A DNA stretch of 64,000 nucleotides, from NCBI GenBank assembly GCA_018260425.1, contig JAGLBD010000001.1:62001-126000 (forward strand), given 5' to 3'. Each line of letters starts with the position of its first letter. Positions within the stretch are counted from its first letter, which is position 1. The stretch comes from Pseudogulbenkiania sp. (GTDB lineage Bacteria > Pseudomonadota > Gammaproteobacteria > Burkholderiales > Chromobacteriaceae). This document shows positions 17,908-27,577 of the stretch, piece after piece. Below the pieces are notes generated by a model. It searched no databases. It was not told where the DNA came from and saw only the letters and a list, made by a program, of their open reading frames with translations. The position numbers were made by a program, and so were the translations under genes.

Positions 17908-18256
17908 CCAGTACCACCTGCAGATCAGCGGTCAAAAGAGTTTCCAGCGGGACTTCTGCGGACAGCAGGCTGGTATCTTGAGCAATATCTTCTCTGTGCA
18001 AGGCGGCCATCCATAGCAAGGCCACCAGAGCCATGCCGGCCAGCCCTGCGGCGGCGGTCATTCGGCGTAATGCATGGCCATGCATGATGCGCCAGTGCAA
18101 CATCCGTGCTTGCCAACCGGGTGATTCGGTTGCGGCAGCCAGAGCCTTGTCGCGTGCTTTGGCCAAGTGCGCCAGTCGCTGAGACGTGAGGCGCGCTATT
18201 TCATTATCCAGTACCCGGGTCACCAGTTCGGGTACCTGCTTATGGTCACTTGTCAC
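17900..18256 (-). CDS. DUF3619 membrane protein, probable sigma-factor partner
   Basis: 118 residues, starting at GTG 18256 which overlaps the sigma gene stop (GTGA) with AAGGGAG upstream. An N-terminal cytoplasmic part (VTRVLDNEIARLTSQRLAHLAKARDKALAA) is followed by a single membrane helix (about residues 65-85, AGLAGMALVALLWMAAL) and a short acidic periplasmic tail. Members of DUF3619 sit directly after an ECF-like sigma gene in many betaproteobacteria. Topology and context suggest an anti-sigma-like role; this is not demonstrated here. Confidence 0.8.
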   Translation of the reverse strand: MTSDHKQVPELVTRVLDNEIARLTSQRLAHLAKARDKALAAATESPGWQARMLHWRIMHGHALRRMTAAAGLAGMALVALLWMAALHREDIAQDTSLLSAEVPLETLLTADLQVVLDD

Positions 18257-18819
18257 AAGGACACTCCCTTTTGGCGCAGGATGGCCGCCAGCGTATGATT
18301 GGCTCGCGAGCAGTGCGTTTTGACACTGCCCTCCGAGCAGCCCATCACTTTGGCTGTGTCGGCAACATCCAGTCCCTCCCAATAACGCAACAGGAATGCT
18401 TCGCGTTGACGCATTGGCAACAAGGCCAGCGAGGCATCGATCATGGTCGCAACTTCCTTGCGCATCAACCAGGCTTCAGGGTTGATGTGTGCTTCGTCCG
18501 CAGCGACCTCCAGTGTCTCGAGCAAGTCTGGCGTTTCGTCATCTTCGCGGCGTGGTGCCAGTGCGCTGAACAGGGTCGTGACAAAGCGGCGCACTTTGGT
18601 GCGGCGATAGTGATCCCGGATGGTGTTTTGCAAAATGCGCTGGAACAGCAGGGGAAGTTCATCCACGGGCGCCGCCGAGTAGCGGTGCGCGAGTTTCAGC
18701 ATCGTGTCCTGCACGATATCCATGGCATCTTCTTCATTTTGTACCGCAAACAAGGCTTGCCTGAATGCGCGTCTTTCTGCCGATTGCAGGTAATCGGCCA
18801 ACTCTTTTCGACTGGCCAT
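18253..18819 (-). CDS. RNA polymerase sigma factor, sigma-70/ECF-like
   Basis: About 188 residues. Region 2 is FRQALFAVQNEEDAMDIVQDTMLKLAHRY; region 4 is LLPMRQREAFLLRYWEGLDVADTAKVMGCSEGSVKTHCSRANHTL, a helix-turn-helix that reads the -35 element. The linker between the two is long and acidic. It heads a four-gene reverse-strand unit (sigma, DUF3619, DUF3106, RDD). ATG 18819 is used; a TTG at 18843 would add eight residues. The target promoters are unknown; autoregulation of the unit is a reasonable guess. Confidence 0.88.
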   Translation of the reverse strand: MASRKELADYLQSAERRAFRQALFAVQNEEDAMDIVQDTMLKLAHRYSAAPVDELPLLFQRILQNTIRDHYRRTKVRRFVTTLFSALAPRREDDETPDLLETLEVAADEAHINPEAWLMRKEVATMIDASLALLPMRQREAFLLRYWEGLDVADTAKVMGCSEGSVKTHCSRANHTLAAILRQKGVSL

Positions 18820-19448
18820 GGAAAGAGGTTTCTGTAATCCCAATTACCAATGGTATCAGAGCACTCCAGGCCTGTGTAGCAAAGGTATCCTGGCAACGAT
18901 GGTTGAGGACAAATACGCACAAGATGCCTTATGTAAATCCGTTTTGAATGTCTGACTGTGCCGCATGTCAAACGCATTCCTGGCAGGCGTGCTCAGTCAT
19001 GAAGTTGACAGGAAAACCTGCTAACCTCCTGATGGATTGACAAAAATAGCCGTATTATCAGGCGTTTGGGAGAGAGAAAATGCATGATTCCTCTCGTTGC
19101 CAAGCACAGACAACCGCCACTTTGTATCGTGTATACTTACAGCTATAGTAATGTGAGGTTTTAAGTGGGGATGGTTGTACCCGAATCATGTTCTATCGAT
19201 TCCTCTCAGTCTGATGGGCAGCTCCGCCGCATTGTGTGCCGCAATGTCAGCTAAAAACGTGTCAGAATCGTTGGTCGGCCGGCCCTTGAGAAAATGTGAC
19301 GAGAATTACTCTGTTAAACAAGGTAATGGTGAAGTAATAAGCTGAGCTTTATTCAAGACGGCTAATTATGCCTGGAGTTCTATTTTTAGGCGGGAACCAT
19401 TTGGCTGCTGCATAACAAACTATATTTGCTAATTTTGAGAAACTAGTG
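18820..19448. other. 629-base region without a recognisable gene
   Basis: No open frame here looks like a protein gene on either strand. It should hold the promoter of the reverse-strand sigma gene and that of the forward glycosyltransferase pair. The best sigma-70-like pair is TTGTAT (19122-19127) and TATAGT (19144-19149) with a 16-bp spacer, about 300 bases before the transferase start. Composition is AT-richer than its flanks. A small RNA or a long leader is possible; no known RNA family was recognised. Confidence 0.45.
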
Positions 19449-20567
19449 ATGAAGCCAGTCTTAAGAATTCTTGGCACTCGCGGTGTGCCTGCCGCACATG
19501 GGGGATTTGAAACATTCGCCGAATACCTTGCTTTATATCTGGTCGAGCATGGTTGGCGAGTGGTTGTGTATTGTCAGGAGGATGGAGAGGGCGCGCTGTT
19601 CGAGGATAACTGGAATGGCGTCGAAAGAGTCAGGATCCCGGTTTCCGTCAGTGGTGCCAAAGGCACGGTGCTGTTCGATTGGCTCGCAACCCGCCATGCC
19701 GCTGCGCATGGGGATCTTTGCCTTACCCTGGGCTATAACACGGCCGTCTTTTGTACCTTGCTAAGACTCAAAGGCATTCCGAACCTGATCAACATGGATG
19801 GCATCGAGTGGAAACGCCAAAAGTGGGGCGTGGTGGCCAAGACATGGTTCTGGTTGAATGAGCTGATCGGTGCAAGAATTGGCAACCATCTTGTTGCCGA
19901 TAATCCTGGAATCAAACAACACCTAAGCCGTTGGGTGTCCCCGGATAAAATCAGCATGATTGCCTATGGGGCCGAGTCGTGCGTAGAGGGCAGTCCGGAA
20001 GAGCTTGATAAATATGGGCTCGCCGAAAATGAATTTGCGCTGGTTATTGCACGACCCGAGCCAGAAAACTCGGTGCTGGAAATTGTTCGTGCGTTCAGCG
20101 CCAGACCGCGCTCCTGCAAGCTGGTCGTGTTGGGAAATTTTCAGCCAAAAACCAATGAATATCACGCTGCCGTGGTTGAAGCCGCCAGCGAGCAGGTTAT
20201 GTTTCTCGGTGCGATTTATGAAAAAAGCACCGTGCAAGCCTTGCGTCGTCATTGTCGACTGTATCTCCACGGTCATCAGGTGGGTGGAACGAACCCCTCG
20301 CTTGTCGAAGGGCTGGGCTCTGGTAGCCCTGTGTTGGCTCACGACAATATGTTCAATCGTTGGGTTGTCGGCGATGAAGCCCGCTATTTTGCGGACGAAA
20401 CCGAGTGCGCACGGCAACTGGACGCCATTCTGGATGCCCCTGCCTTGTTGGCATCGATGCGAAAAGCCCATCTCGATCGCTTCAATGAGGCCCTGACGTG
20501 GCCGATTATTCTCGAGCAATACCGTTTGCTGCTGGAAAAATGGTTGCCTGCCGCAGGGGTAAGGTAA
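19449..20567 (+). CDS. Glycosyltransferase with DUF1972 N-terminal domain
   Basis: A 372-residue GT-B fold protein. LRILGTRGVPAAHGGFETFAEYLALYL is the hallmark start of the DUF1972/rhamnosyltransferase-like subfamily; the C-terminal domain holds GGTNPSLVEGLGSGSPVLAHDN. Such enzymes act on rhamnose-, glucose- or mannose-type linkages in EPS and O-antigen synthesis; the sugar cannot be predicted. It is followed after 5 bases by another transferase, a two-gene unit separated from the main EPS locus by unrelated genes. GAGAAA lies 8 bases before ATG 19449. Confidence 0.9.
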   Translation: MKPVLRILGTRGVPAAHGGFETFAEYLALYLVEHGWRVVVYCQEDGEGALFEDNWNGVERVRIPVSVSGAKGTVLFDWLATRHAAAHGDLCLTLGYNTAVFCTLLRLKGIPNLINMDGIEWKRQKWGVVAKTWFWLNELIGARIGNHLVADNPGIKQHLSRWVSPDKISMIAYGAESCVEGSPEELDKYGLAENEFALVIARPEPENSVLEIVRAFSARPRSCKLVVLGNFQPKTNEYHAAVVEAASEQVMFLGAIYEKSTVQALRRHCRLYLHGHQVGGTNPSLVEGLGSGSPVLAHDNMFNRWVVGDEARYFADETECARQLDAILDAPALLASMRKAHLDRFNEALTWPIILEQYRLLLEKWLPAAGVR

Positions 20568-20572
20568 GACGG

Positions 20573-21808
20573 ATGAAATTACTACTATCAACGTTTGCCT
20601 GCACCCCGTTGTGGGGGTCTGAACCCGGGGTAGGGTGGCGATGGGCACTGGAGCTGGCAAAAAAACATGATGTCACCGTGGTGACGCATGATTACTTCGA
20701 GCAGCATATCGTCGACTTTGTACAACGGAATCCGGATGTCACGTTGCCGCGTTTCATTTATGTAGCCCGGTCTGCGTTTGGCATCCATCCGCACCGCTTG
20801 CTTAACTCGCGAATTTATTATGTTTTGTGGCAGTGGCAAGCCTATAGGCATATCAAGGCCCGGGGTGAAGCGTTCGATCTGGTTCACCATTTGACGTGGG
20901 GAACCTATCGTTTCCCGTCGTTTATGGGACTGCTTGGCAAGCCGTTTGTGAAGGGGCCGATTGGAGGTGGCGAGCGTTCGCCTGTTCGGCTGTTTCCCCG
21001 TGTTCCGCTAAAGGCATTCCTGTTCGAAGCGGTGAGAACGCTGCTGATTCAACTCAGTCGCCTCGATCCGCTGGTGTGGTTGAGCAACTGCTCTGCCGAT
21101 CTGGTTTTGTGTAAAACGGACGAAACAAAATCGATCTTGCCACCGCCAGCCCGAAAAAGAGCCATTGTCGCCGCAGAGATCGGTGCTGCTCCGGTTCCTG
21201 ACGATGCTCAAGCCAAAACCTATACACCCGGCAAGCCGGTAAAGCTGTTCTTTGCCGGCCGGCTCATCAGTTGCAAAGGGGTCAACTTTGCCATCCAGGC
21301 GCTGCGTTTGCTGCGGGAACGTGGCATGTCGGTCACCCTGACGGTCGCTGGGGATGGCGAGATGAGGGCGTCGCTGGAAAATCTTGCCCGACAGGAAGGT
21401 GTGCATGAGCATGTCCATTTTCTGGGCTCCCTGCCGCGAGCCGAGCTGCTGAACCTGTACCCGGAAATGGATTTTTTTGTATTCCCCAGTCTGCATGATT
21501 CCAGCGGCAACGTCATTCTTGAATCCATGAGTGTCGGCTTGCCGGTCGTTTGCCTTGATCTGGGTGGGCCGCGCTACTTTGTCAATGACAGTTGTGGTCG
21601 TGTTGTCGCCACCACCGGGGCATCGGAGACCCAGGTCGTGACGGCTTTGGCACATGCCCTTGGAGAGCTTATTCAAAATCCCGCTTTGGCAAATGAGCTG
21701 TCGCAAGGTGCCATTGCCAGAAGTCGTGAGTTAAGCTGGGAAAACCAGATAGGCAAGGTCTACAGCATCATTGAAGAAAAGTTGTTCAGCGAAAAACGAG
21801 ATCGCTAA
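20573..21808 (+). CDS. Family 4 glycosyltransferase
   Basis: A 411-residue GT-B protein. TFACTPLWGSEPGVGWRWALELAKKHDVTVVT forms the N-terminal domain; KLFFAGRLISCKGVNFAIQAL and HDSSGNVILESMSVGLPVV, a D/E-X7-E type motif, form the donor-binding domain. ATG 20573 is used since it starts directly before the conserved first strand and follows an AAGG/GACGG site; an earlier in-frame start at 20498 would overlap the preceding gene. Likely adds a sugar to the same glycan as its neighbour. A terminator follows. Confidence 0.9.
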   Translation: MKLLLSTFACTPLWGSEPGVGWRWALELAKKHDVTVVTHDYFEQHIVDFVQRNPDVTLPRFIYVARSAFGIHPHRLLNSRIYYVLWQWQAYRHIKARGEAFDLVHHLTWGTYRFPSFMGLLGKPFVKGPIGGGERSPVRLFPRVPLKAFLFEAVRTLLIQLSRLDPLVWLSNCSADLVLCKTDETKSILPPPARKRAIVAAEIGAAPVPDDAQAKTYTPGKPVKLFFAGRLISCKGVNFAIQALRLLRERGMSVTLTVAGDGEMRASLENLARQEGVHEHVHFLGSLPRAELLNLYPEMDFFVFPSLHDSSGNVILESMSVGLPVVCLDLGGPRYFVNDSCGRVVATTGASETQVVTALAHALGELIQNPALANELSQGAIARSRELSWENQIGKVYSIIEEKLFSEKRDR

Positions 21809-21812
21809 CAGA

Positions 21813-21837
21813 AGAGCCGCCCGGTGCGGCTCTTTTT
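21813..21837 (+). terminator. Rho-independent terminator after the glycosyltransferase pair
   Basis: AGAGCCGC (21813-21820) and GCGGCTCT (21826-21833) form a perfect 8-bp stem with loop CCGGT, running into five T. It starts 5 bases after the stop codon. Confidence 0.9.
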
Positions 21838-21981
21838 GCATGTGCCGCTACTGCGATAAAACGTATCGGCTTTCCTTGTGTCAACCCCTCATCCTATCAG
21901 AGCCGGAGAGCCCTGTGTAGTTAATGATTTTTTCCTGTATTAACCGTGGCTTAGCGTCATGTTGCGGTCGCACAAAAGCGC

Positions 21982-22009
21982 TTGACCGGACTTGAGAGGA
22001 TACGATAAG
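21982..22009 (+). promoter_or_regulatory. Candidate promoter of the ilvI-ilvN-ilvC operon
   Basis: TTGACC (21982-21987) and GATAAG (22004-22009) with a 16-bp spacer, about 50 bases before ilvI. The -35 is strong and the -10 is weak. No leader peptide rich in Ile, Leu or Val was found upstream. Confidence 0.35.
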
Positions 22010-22057
22010 GTCAAATACATAACAGGATGAAACTATCATTACAAAAATGAGGCAAAG

Positions 22058-23818
22058 ATGCAGATCTCGGGTGCAGAAATCGTTGTCCGCTGCCTGCAGG
22101 AGGAAGCCGTAGAGTTTGTTTTTGGCTACCCCGGTGGAGCAGTTCTTGAAATCTATGATGCGATCTTCAAGCAGCAGCAGTTCAAGCATGTACTGGTGCG
22201 GCATGAACAAGCGGCGGTGCATGCTGCCGACGCCTATTCGCGTTCCAGTCAGCGTGTCGGTGTTGCGCTGGTAACGTCGGGGCCGGGGGCCACCAATGCC
22301 GTAACCGGCATTGCTACCGCCTACATGGATTCTATTCCCATGGTGGTCATTTCCGGTCAGGTGTCGACGCCGGCTATCGGACTGGATGCTTTTCAGGAAG
22401 TCGACATGGTGGGGATTACCCGGCCATGCGTGAAGCACAATTTCCTGATCAAGGACGTGAAGGATATCGCGCCGACCATCAAAAAGGCGTTCTATATCGC
22501 CAGCTCCGGCCGTCCCGGACCGGTGGTCGTGGATATTCCCAAGGACATCACCCAGCAACTGACGGAATTCAATTACCCCGAGTCGGTCAGCATCCGCTCC
22601 TATGTTCCGGTTGCCAAAGGGCACCCCGGCCAGATCCGCAAGGCAGTCAGTCTGTTGCTCGGGGCCCGTCGTCCCTACGTCTATATCGGTGGTGGTGCCG
22701 TTCAGGGCAATGCGTCTGAAGAGGTGCGGGAACTGGTGCGCATGCTCGGTTTGCCGTGTACCAACACCCTGATGGGGCTTGGCGCCTTCCCGGGAACCGA
22801 CCCCCAGTGCCTCGGCATGCTCGGCATGCATGGTACCTATGAAGCCAATATGGCAATGCAGAACTGTGATGTGCTGATTGCCGTCGGTGCGCGTTTCGAC
22901 GACCGGGTAATCAGCGTTCCTTCACACTTCCTGTCGCAACCGAAAAAGATCATCCATATCGACGTTGATCCGTCTTCCATCGCCAAACGCGTCAAGGTCG
23001 ATGTTCCCATCGTCGGGGATGTGAAACTGGTGTTGCGCGATATCCTCGATCTGTTGCGCCAGAACGAGCAACGTCCCGACCCGGCGGCTCTGGCCTCCTG
23101 GTGGCGCAAGATCGAAGAGTGGCGTTCCCACAATTCCTTGCTGTACACCCCGTCCGACGAACTGATCAAACCGCAATCGGTGGTGCAGGCGCTGTTCAAG
23201 GTTACCGGCGGCGATGCCATCGTGACCTCCGATGTCGGTCAGCACCAGATGTGGGCGGCACAGTACTACCCATTCAATGAACCGCGTCGCTGGATCAATT
23301 CCGGTGGGCTTGGCACCATGGGCTTCGGGCTGCCTGCCGCCATGGGTGCGCAACTGGCGAACCCTGATGCCGTCGTGGCCTGTGTGACGGGCGAAGCGTC
23401 GATTCAGATGAATATTCAGGAATTGTCGACTTGCAAGCAGTATCACATTCCGGTCAAGATCATTAACTTGAACAACCGCTATCTGGGCATGGTGCGCCAG
23501 TGGCAGGAGTTCTTCTACGGCAATCGCTACTCCGAATCCTATATGGACGCCTTGCCGGATTTCGTGAAGCTGGCCGAGGCGTATGGCCATGTCGGCATTC
23601 GTGTCGACAAGCCGGCGGATGTCGAGCCGGCGCTGCGCGAAGCCTTTGCGCTGAAAGACCGGCTGGTGTTCCTGGACGTCATCACCGATCAGTCCGAGAA
23701 CGTGTTCCCGATGGTTCAGAACGGCAAGGGGCTGGACCAGATGGACCTGCCGCCGCATATGCGCGACATCCAGCAGGTTCCGTTCGAGAACAATCGTGAT
23801 TACGGCAATATGTGCTGA
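22058..23818 (+). CDS. ilvI: Acetolactate synthase, large catalytic subunit
   Basis: A 586-residue ThDP enzyme making 2-acetolactate and 2-aceto-2-hydroxybutyrate, the first common step of valine, leucine and isoleucine synthesis. Visible: the activating Glu in RHEQAAVHAADAYSR, the central FAD-type domain, and the ThDP/Mg motif which reads TGEASIQMNIQELSTC...NLNNRYLGMVRQWQ. The usual GDGS is GEAS; I recall GEGS in related betaproteobacteria, so the Glu is probably tolerated. GAGG lies before ATG 22058. First gene of ilvI-ilvN-ilvC. Confidence 0.96.
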   Translation: MQISGAEIVVRCLQEEAVEFVFGYPGGAVLEIYDAIFKQQQFKHVLVRHEQAAVHAADAYSRSSQRVGVALVTSGPGATNAVTGIATAYMDSIPMVVISGQVSTPAIGLDAFQEVDMVGITRPCVKHNFLIKDVKDIAPTIKKAFYIASSGRPGPVVVDIPKDITQQLTEFNYPESVSIRSYVPVAKGHPGQIRKAVSLLLGARRPYVYIGGGAVQGNASEEVRELVRMLGLPCTNTLMGLGAFPGTDPQCLGMLGMHGTYEANMAMQNCDVLIAVGARFDDRVISVPSHFLSQPKKIIHIDVDPSSIAKRVKVDVPIVGDVKLVLRDILDLLRQNEQRPDPAALASWWRKIEEWRSHNSLLYTPSDELIKPQSVVQALFKVTGGDAIVTSDVGQHQMWAAQYYPFNEPRRWINSGGLGTMGFGLPAAMGAQLANPDAVVACVTGEASIQMNIQELSTCKQYHIPVKIINLNNRYLGMVRQWQEFFYGNRYSESYMDALPDFVKLAEAYGHVGIRVDKPADVEPALREAFALKDRLVFLDVITDQSENVFPMVQNGKGLDQMDLPPHMRDIQQVPFENNRDYGNMC

Positions 23819-23826
23819 GGCGGGCC

Positions 23827-25382
<1,556 letters not shown>

Positions 25383-25442
25383 GTTATTTATCGGCATGAC
25401 GGTCCTTGGGGGTAAAAAACCGACATAAGGACTGTTTGATGA

Positions 25443-25472
25443 ATGGTCGGCTTTCACGCCGGCCATTTTTCT
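25443..25472 (+). terminator. Rho-independent terminator after ilvC
   Basis: ATGGTCGGC (25443-25451) pairs with GCCGGCCAT (25458-25466), 9 bp with one T-G wobble and loop TTTCAC, followed by a T-rich tail TTTTCTT. It separates the ilv operon from psd. Confidence 0.82.
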
Positions 25473-25511
25473 TGCATACTTGGTGGTTCACTGAATTTTA
25501 ATGGAGTTGCC

Positions 25512-26156
25512 ATGTCGTCCAATTACCCGCATCCGCTGATTGCCCGTGAAGGCTGGCCGTTTCTTACCCTTTCGTTGGTAGTTTCGGTTGTCGTAACGGT
25601 GTTGGCCGGGTGGTGGTCGGCGCCGCTGTGGGTCATTACCCTGTTCGTTTTGCAGTTTTTCCGTGATCCGGGTCGCACCGTTCCTGCCGATGGCAAGGCC
25701 GTGTTGTCTCCTGCTGACGGCCGCATCGTGGTGGTGGCCAAGACCATGGACCCTTACCGCAATCAGGAGGCATTGAAGATCAGTGTCTTCATGAACGTGT
25801 TCAACGTCCATTCCAACCGCAGTCCGGTTGACGGAACGGTGGAGAAGGTCGAGTACCACGCCGGTTCTTTCCTGAACGCGGCTCTGGACAAGGCTTCCCT
25901 GGAAAACGAACGCAATGCTGTTTTGCTCAAGACCCCGGAAGGTGTCCAGATCACCTTCGTACAGATCGCCGGTCTTGTTGCACGTCGCATCCTGTGCCAC
26001 ACCCGTGCCGGTGATGTCCTGGCGCGTGGCCAACGCTATGGCTTCATCCGCTTTGGTTCGCGTGTCGACGTTTATCTGCCGCTGGATGCCCAACCGCTGG
26101 TGTCGCTGGGCGACAAGGTCAGCGCGACGGAAACCATCCTGGCTCGTCTGTCCTGA
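25512..26156 (+). CDS. psd: Phosphatidylserine decarboxylase proenzyme, short form
   Basis: 214 residues. It makes phosphatidylethanolamine from phosphatidylserine at the inner membrane. A membrane-inserted N-terminus (about 17-50) is followed by [12 protein letters not shown] and the self-cleavage site FGSR with Ser183, which becomes the pyruvoyl group (the short-form equivalent of LGST in E. coli). ATG 25512 starts just before the conserved [12 protein letters not shown]. pssA follows after 10 bases, which pairs synthesis and decarboxylation of phosphatidylserine. Confidence 0.94.
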   Translation: MSSNYPHPLIAREGWPFLTLSLVVSVVVTVLAGWWSAPLWVITLFVLQFFRDPGRTVPADGKAVLSPADGRIVVVAKTMDPYRNQEALKISVFMNVFNVHSNRSPVDGTVEKVEYHAGSFLNAALDKASLENERNAVLLKTPEGVQITFVQIAGLVARRILCHTRAGDVLARGQRYGFIRFGSRVDVYLPLDAQPLVSLGDKVSATETILARLS

Positions 26157-26166
26157 GTCGCGCACG

Positions 26167-26895
26167 ATGATCCGTGGCGACATGCGCCGGCAAAGCATCT
26201 ACCTGCTGCCGAACCTGTTTACCCTGGCCGCCCTGTTTTCCGGCTTCTATGCCATCGTTCAAGCGATGAACCAATCGTTTGAACAGGCCGCCGTGGCGAT
26301 TTTCATTGCCATGGTGCTGGATGGCATGGATGGACGCGTTGCACGCATGACGCATACCCAAAGTGCGTTTGGCGCCGAGTTCGATAGTCTCTCCGACATG
26401 GTCAGCTTCGGGGTTGCGCCGGCGCTGGTCATGTACGAATGGCATTTGCACGCCTTGGGCAAATTGGGTTGGATGGCCGCTTTTGTTTACTGTGCGGCGG
26501 CGGCCTTGCGCTTGGCGCGCTTCAATACCATGATCGGCAGCACCGACAAACGCTGGTTTATCGGGTTGCCGAGTCCTGCCGCAGCGGCGTTGGTCGCCGG
26601 GCTGGTGTGGATACTCCTATACTACGGGCTCGACAACCAGCCTTACCTTGTCTGGCTGGCCTTCGGCACAACATTGTTTGCCGGTGTTTCCATGGTGACC
26701 AATGTGCGCTTCTGGAGTTTCAAGGAGCTGCATATCCGTCGCCAGGTGCCATTCCTTGCCCTGTTCGGCGTGGCGATTGCCATTCTGTTGCTGGTCTCGA
26801 CGCCGGCACTGGTACTCTTCCTGTTTTTTGTCTGCTACAGCGTGTCGGGCTATGTAATGGCCGTGACTGGCATCACTCGTTCCATGACGAAATAA
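26167..26895 (+). CDS. pssA: CDP-diacylglycerol-serine O-phosphatidyltransferase
   Basis: 242 residues with several membrane helices. The CDP-alcohol phosphatidyltransferase motif DGX2ARX8GX3DX3D is complete in DGMDGRVARMTHTQSAFGAE and the following FDSLSD. It transfers phosphatidyl from CDP-diacylglycerol to serine, giving the substrate for Psd encoded just upstream. ATG 26167 is selected because RRQSIYLLPNLFTLAALFSGFYA is the family N-terminus; an earlier in-frame start would lie inside psd. Confidence 0.95.
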   Translation: MIRGDMRRQSIYLLPNLFTLAALFSGFYAIVQAMNQSFEQAAVAIFIAMVLDGMDGRVARMTHTQSAFGAEFDSLSDMVSFGVAPALVMYEWHLHALGKLGWMAAFVYCAAAALRLARFNTMIGSTDKRWFIGLPSPAAAALVAGLVWILLYYGLDNQPYLVWLAFGTTLFAGVSMVTNVRFWSFKELHIRRQVPFLALFGVAIAILLLVSTPALVLFLFFVCYSVSGYVMAVTGITRSMTK

Positions 26896-26900
26896 CGATG

Positions 26901-26931
26901 ACAGGTATCCGCTGGTAATAGGGATACCTGT
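26901..26931. terminator. Inverted repeat between convergent pssA and the repeat protein gene
   Basis: ACAGGTATCC (26901-26910) and GGATACCTGT (26922-26931) form a perfect 10-bp stem with an 11-nt loop, starting 5 bases after pssA. It lies between converging genes and could terminate both, although neither strand has a clear T-tract. Confidence 0.5.
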
Positions 26932-26943
26932 TCCCGCGTTCGA

Positions 26944-27360
26944 TCAGTCCCCTCTTTTATACGTTCTTCTGTCCGGTATCACGGCTGGCACGATGTTTGC
27001 CCTTCGACTTTCCTGTTCTACTTTTAATCTTCTCAGCTTGTCGCTGATTGCGACGAGTCGTTCGAAATGGCTTTGTTGGGATACGATTTGTTCCGTGTTG
27101 TTGCTGGGTTGATTCTGTGGCCCTGCTTTTAATCTTCTCAGTTTGTCGCTGATTTTGACGAGTCGTTTGAAACGAGTTTCGGGTGTCTCATCCGTTGTGA
27201 CGCAGCTCTCTTGCAAATGGCGATTCACGTCGGCCGGTTGAATTGGGCGATGACCGATAGCTGTCGGTTGGTGTGCTGTCGTCGTCTTGAGACGGTTGTG
27301 AAGGGCGGGAGGTGTGGTGAGTGTTGCGGCAGTTGGGTCAGAGGGGCGCTGAATGGTCAT
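26944..27360 (-). CDS. Hypothetical protein with two RLVxISDKLRRLK repeats
   Basis: 138 residues from ATG 27360, or 148 from a TTG at 27390. I do not recognise the family. The N-terminal half is Pro/Thr-rich and looks disordered. Residues 63-78 (RFKRLVKISDKLRRLK) are repeated at 98-113 (HFERLVAISDKLRRLK), 35 residues apart; the DNA also repeats (27021-27067 and 27126-27172) with mostly silent or conservative changes. Each unit would be a short basic amphipathic helix. No signal peptide or membrane segment. It converges on pssA and diverges from leuA, sharing the region with the GGACA-type motifs. No good ribosome-binding site, so existence is likely but not certain. Confidence 0.5.
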   Translation of the reverse strand: MTIQRPSDPTAATLTTPPALHNRLKTTTAHQPTAIGHRPIQPADVNRHLQESCVTTDETPETRFKRLVKISDKLRRLKAGPQNQPSNNTEQIVSQQSHFERLVAISDKLRRLKVEQESRRANIVPAVIPDRRTYKRGD

Positions 27361-27448
27361 GGCAGTTTTCTTGATGGCTAAGGTGTTCAAGCCTAGTGGG
27401 AGGAGGGCGGGGGACTTGCAAATATCGCTTATTGCGCTTGATGGAAAT

Positions 27449-27533
27449 GGACAAAATGTCTAATTGTTGTTATTGGACATAATGCTTTGTGCGTAATCTA
27501 CAGTTTTATCAACTTGTGTTTGACGTTTTGTCC
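27449..27533. promoter_or_regulatory. Three copies of a GGACAAAAYGTC-like motif before leuA
   Basis: GGACAAAATGTC at 27449-27460, GGACATAATGCT at 27475-27486, and GACGTTTTGTCC at 27522-27533 (reverse complement GGACAAAACGTC). The first contains the dyad GACA-AAA-TGTC. The third overlaps TTGACG (27520-27525), the best -35 candidate for leuA. The arrangement suggests operator sites in the region shared by leuA and the divergent small gene. Confidence 0.45.
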
Positions 27534-27565
27534 TGTTTTTTTGTAGTCTGAAGTCAAACAAGTGC

Positions 27566-27571
27566 AAGGAG
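27566..27571 (+). promoter_or_regulatory. Ribosome-binding site that fixes the long LeuA start
   Basis: AAGGAG lies 6 bases before ATG 27578. A site this good supports translation from the upstream start, and so supports the 84-residue extension as real protein. Confidence 0.8.
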
Positions 27572-27577
27572 ATCGGT

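Noticed and set aside
21924..21995. Short frame upstream of ilvI as an attenuation leader
   Set aside because: Its translation is not rich in Ile, Val or Leu and no terminator stem lies between it and ilvI.
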